Below, one piece after another: positions 63,401 to 64,000 of a stretch of DNA of 64,000 nucleotides. Position numbers and translations under genes: made by a program. This DNA is from CAWATZ01 sp963784995 (GTDB lineage: Bacteria; Planctomycetota; Planctomycetia; Gemmatales; Gemmataceae), in assembly GCA_963784995.1 (NCBI GenBank), contig CAWATZ010000013.1, positions 682,001 through 746,000 of the forward strand, given 5' to 3'. The notes under the pieces were generated by a model. That model was not told where the DNA came from. It saw nothing but the letters and a program-made list of their open reading frames with translations, and did not search any database. The first letter of the stretch is position 1; each line of letters opens with the position of its first letter.

Positions 63401-63479
63401 GAAAGGGGCCGCCGCGGTCCAGCCGGGCGAAGATCTCCCGGCCGTAGCGGCCGGTCAAGGTTTCCACGTCGATGGACAT
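60426..63479 (-). CDS. putA: bifunctional proline dehydrogenase / P5C dehydrogenase
   Basis: Protein of 1017 aa from an ATG at 63479 (an upstream in-frame ATG at 63539 lacks a ribosome site). The N-terminal FAD proline dehydrogenase barrel has QYAHKDVTLQIF, RLVKGAYWDYETI, GSHNVRSLAHALA and QMLYGMADPIKQAL. The aldehyde dehydrogenase that follows has FTGSRNVGLAINR, VIAEMGGKNALII (general base Glu) and GYAGQKCSACSRV (catalytic Cys). It turns proline into glutamate. No N-terminal DNA-binding domain is present, so it is not a self-regulator like E. coli PutA. The gene is intact. Confidence 0.96.
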   Translation of the reverse strand: MSIDVETLTGRYGREIFARLDRGGPFPLTPAWWDEELMEWSMGDEAIKVQLFRFVDALPTLRSGADITRHLREYFGEVHDRLPAWLQRGLRVLPSTGPLGNALAWVARASARRLARKFIAGSNIPEAIQAVARLRRQSLAFTVDLLGEATITEPEAEQSQAEYLELINGLSKAVNTWPANERIDRDFQGELPRVNVSVKLSALYSQFDPIDPDGSGRAVKARLRPLLQAAQDNRAFVNFDMEQYAHKDVTLQIFQEILLEDEFRDWPHVGIAIQAYLRDTADDLARLRVWAEQRGTPVWVRLVKGAYWDYETILARQMGWPIPVWQRKWQSDAAYERLTRFLLENYRWLRPAFGSHNVRSLAHALACAQVLDVEPRSFEIQMLYGMADPIKQALVSMGQRVRVYVPYGQLLPGMAYLVRRLLENTANDSFLRASFKENIPESRLLANPQQQNANHHRRAMKATTHPGHNGETTVPTTPRQTFPETPTFHEEPLTDFRREDMRQAMQTALRQVGEMLGRDYPAVLSNKPLSAPAWLPSLNPSHKTQVVGRFARSSPEQAREAIAAAKSAFPGWRDTDPSRRAEYLFQAARIMQRRRFELAAWQVCECGKPWREADADVAEAIDYCNYYAQEMLRLSQPRLRNVPGEDNCYFYEPRGIVVVIAPWNFPLAILTGMTTAALVTGNTVVMKPAEQSAVIGAKLMEVFQEAGLPPGVVNLLPGVGEEVGPVLVNHPDVDLIAFTGSRNVGLAINRQAAETVAGQTHVKRVIAEMGGKNALIIDDDADLDEAIHGVAASAFGYAGQKCSACSRVLVPETLYDAFLARLIDATASLRVLPAEDPGCTVGPVIDEEAQQRILRTIEKSKSEARLAYSGELGGLAREGFYVAPHVFAEVPPTSSLAQEEIFGPVLAVIKVRDLTHALEVANGTPYALTGGLYSRSPANIARVRREFRVGNLYVNRKITGALVDRQPFGGFKLSGIGSKAGGPDYLLQFVLPRTITENTMRRGFAPSSEEEPSGAGE

Positions 63480-63682
63480 GATCTCGTCACCCCCACGTCC
63501 GTGAGGAAGGTTGATCCCGCCGGGGCGCAATAGGTTCATTTTACCACAGAGGTCAGGCCCACTGCATCGCGAGGTTCCGGGACGAGCAAGCGATGGAAAG
63601 TCAGATCATTTGCAATAGGACAACACGGATGCTCTTCCACCAGGCGAAATCGCCGCCTCACAACGATTCGGGGTCCAGCAAG

Positions 63683-64000
63683 ATGGCAATCCAACGACAA
63701 CACCGTCTTCTCGGCAAGCCAGGTTTGGCACTGCTCTTCACACTCCTGTTCTGGACTGTCCCGGCACCACTGCGTGCGGACACCAGGCCAGCTACCGAGA
63801 CCAAACGTCCTCCGAACGTCCTCATCCTGATCGCCGACGACCTGGGCTGGCGCGACGTGGGCTATCACGGCTCCGACATCCAGACGCCGCACCTCGACCG
63901 GCTGGCCAAGACCGGGGCCCAGCTGGAGCGGCACTACGTCTACCCAACCTGCTCGCCGACCCGGGCCGGCCTGCTCACCAGCCGCAATCCCAGCCGGTTC
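63683..64000 (+). CDS. secreted sulfatase, N-terminal part (cut by window end)
   Basis: The first 106 codons are present from the ATG at 63683; the rest lies beyond the window. A signal peptide (LGKPGLALLFTLLFWTVPAPL) precedes NVLILIADDLGWRDVGYHGSD with the metal-binding D52 and D53, and TPHLDRLAKTG. The sulfatase signature CSPTRAG follows, with C90 as the residue converted to formylglycine (C-x-P-x-R). It needs an FGE enzyme; a kinase with an FGE domain is encoded at 20959. The gap 63480-63682 holds nothing else visible. Confidence 0.93.
   Translation, partial: MAIQRQHRLLGKPGLALLFTLLFWTVPAPLRADTRPATETKRPPNVLILIADDLGWRDVGYHGSDIQTPHLDRLAKTGAQLERHYVYPTCSPTRAGLLTSRNPSRF

Overview
The window comes from a GC-rich planctomycete, most likely of the Gemmata group (Gemmataceae). 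This is inferred from gene families, not from a marker gene. The diagnostic families are Ser/Thr kinases fused to WD40, PQQ or sulfatase-modifying domains, ECF sigma factors paired with those kinases, an exosortase with PEP-CTERM proteins, a PVC-type haem-binding dehydrogenase protein, a TreS-maltokinase fusion and a secreted sulfatase.

Layout. 0-2.4 kb (minus): an ECF sigma factor overlapping a zf-HC2/kinase gene. 2.8-8.0 kb (plus): an exosortase locus, with two PEP-CTERM proteins flanking an exosortase U-type enzyme and a TPR protein. 8.0-11.5 kb (minus): a transsulfuration operon (cystathionine beta-synthase, membrane protein, gamma-synthase/lyase). 11.8-14.7 kb (plus): a diadenylate cyclase-domain protein and a large secreted protein. 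14.9-19.3 kb (minus): a response regulator-PP2C phosphatase and a PVC-type dehydrogenase/HEAT/cytochrome c protein. 19.7-27.0 kb: an accessory stretch with a toxin-antitoxin pair, a HicA-like gene, a kinase-FGE fusion, a DUF2513 protein, a GGDEF-like protein, an MNT-HEPN pair and a DUF5681-like protein. 27.1-28.8 kb: a secreted propeller protein. 28.9-35.2 kb (minus): ECF sigma plus two tandem membrane kinases. 35.6-36.4 kb: an LCCL-domain protein. 36.5-43.8 kb (minus): ECF sigma plus two tandem WD40 kinases. 44.0-49.7 kb (plus): a HEAT/propeller protein, an ECF sigma and another WD40-like kinase. 49.8-54.3 kb (minus): a kinase-PQQ propeller gene broken at a short duplication. 54.3-57.8 kb: TreS-maltokinase. 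57.9-59.0 kb: a retropepsin-like protein and a protein with two DUF5678-like modules. 59.2-60.3 kb: a Shedu-like nuclease and a small toxin-like protein, lying between the true putA 3' end and a second copy of that end. 60.4-63.5 kb: bifunctional putA. 63.7 kb: the start of a sulfatase, cut by the window edge.

How the genes work together. Three or four sigma-kinase(s) cassettes dominate. Several of the kinases carry an HxxxCxxC anti-sigma-type zinc finger, which suggests that they both bind the neighbouring sigma factor and phosphorylate targets. The FGE domain and the sulfatase belong to the same maturation logic. Cystathionine beta-synthase and the gamma-enzyme form a methionine-to-cysteine route.

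Two features run through the whole window. First, many palindromic repeats lie between genes, and four lie in frame inside genes (exosortase, PP2C, kinase, TreS). Second, roughly twenty apparent frameshifts interrupt the long genes, several in compensating pairs. These may be sequence errors or real decay; the sequence alone cannot decide. Genes whose frame is broken are given below as one span, with the break positions stated.
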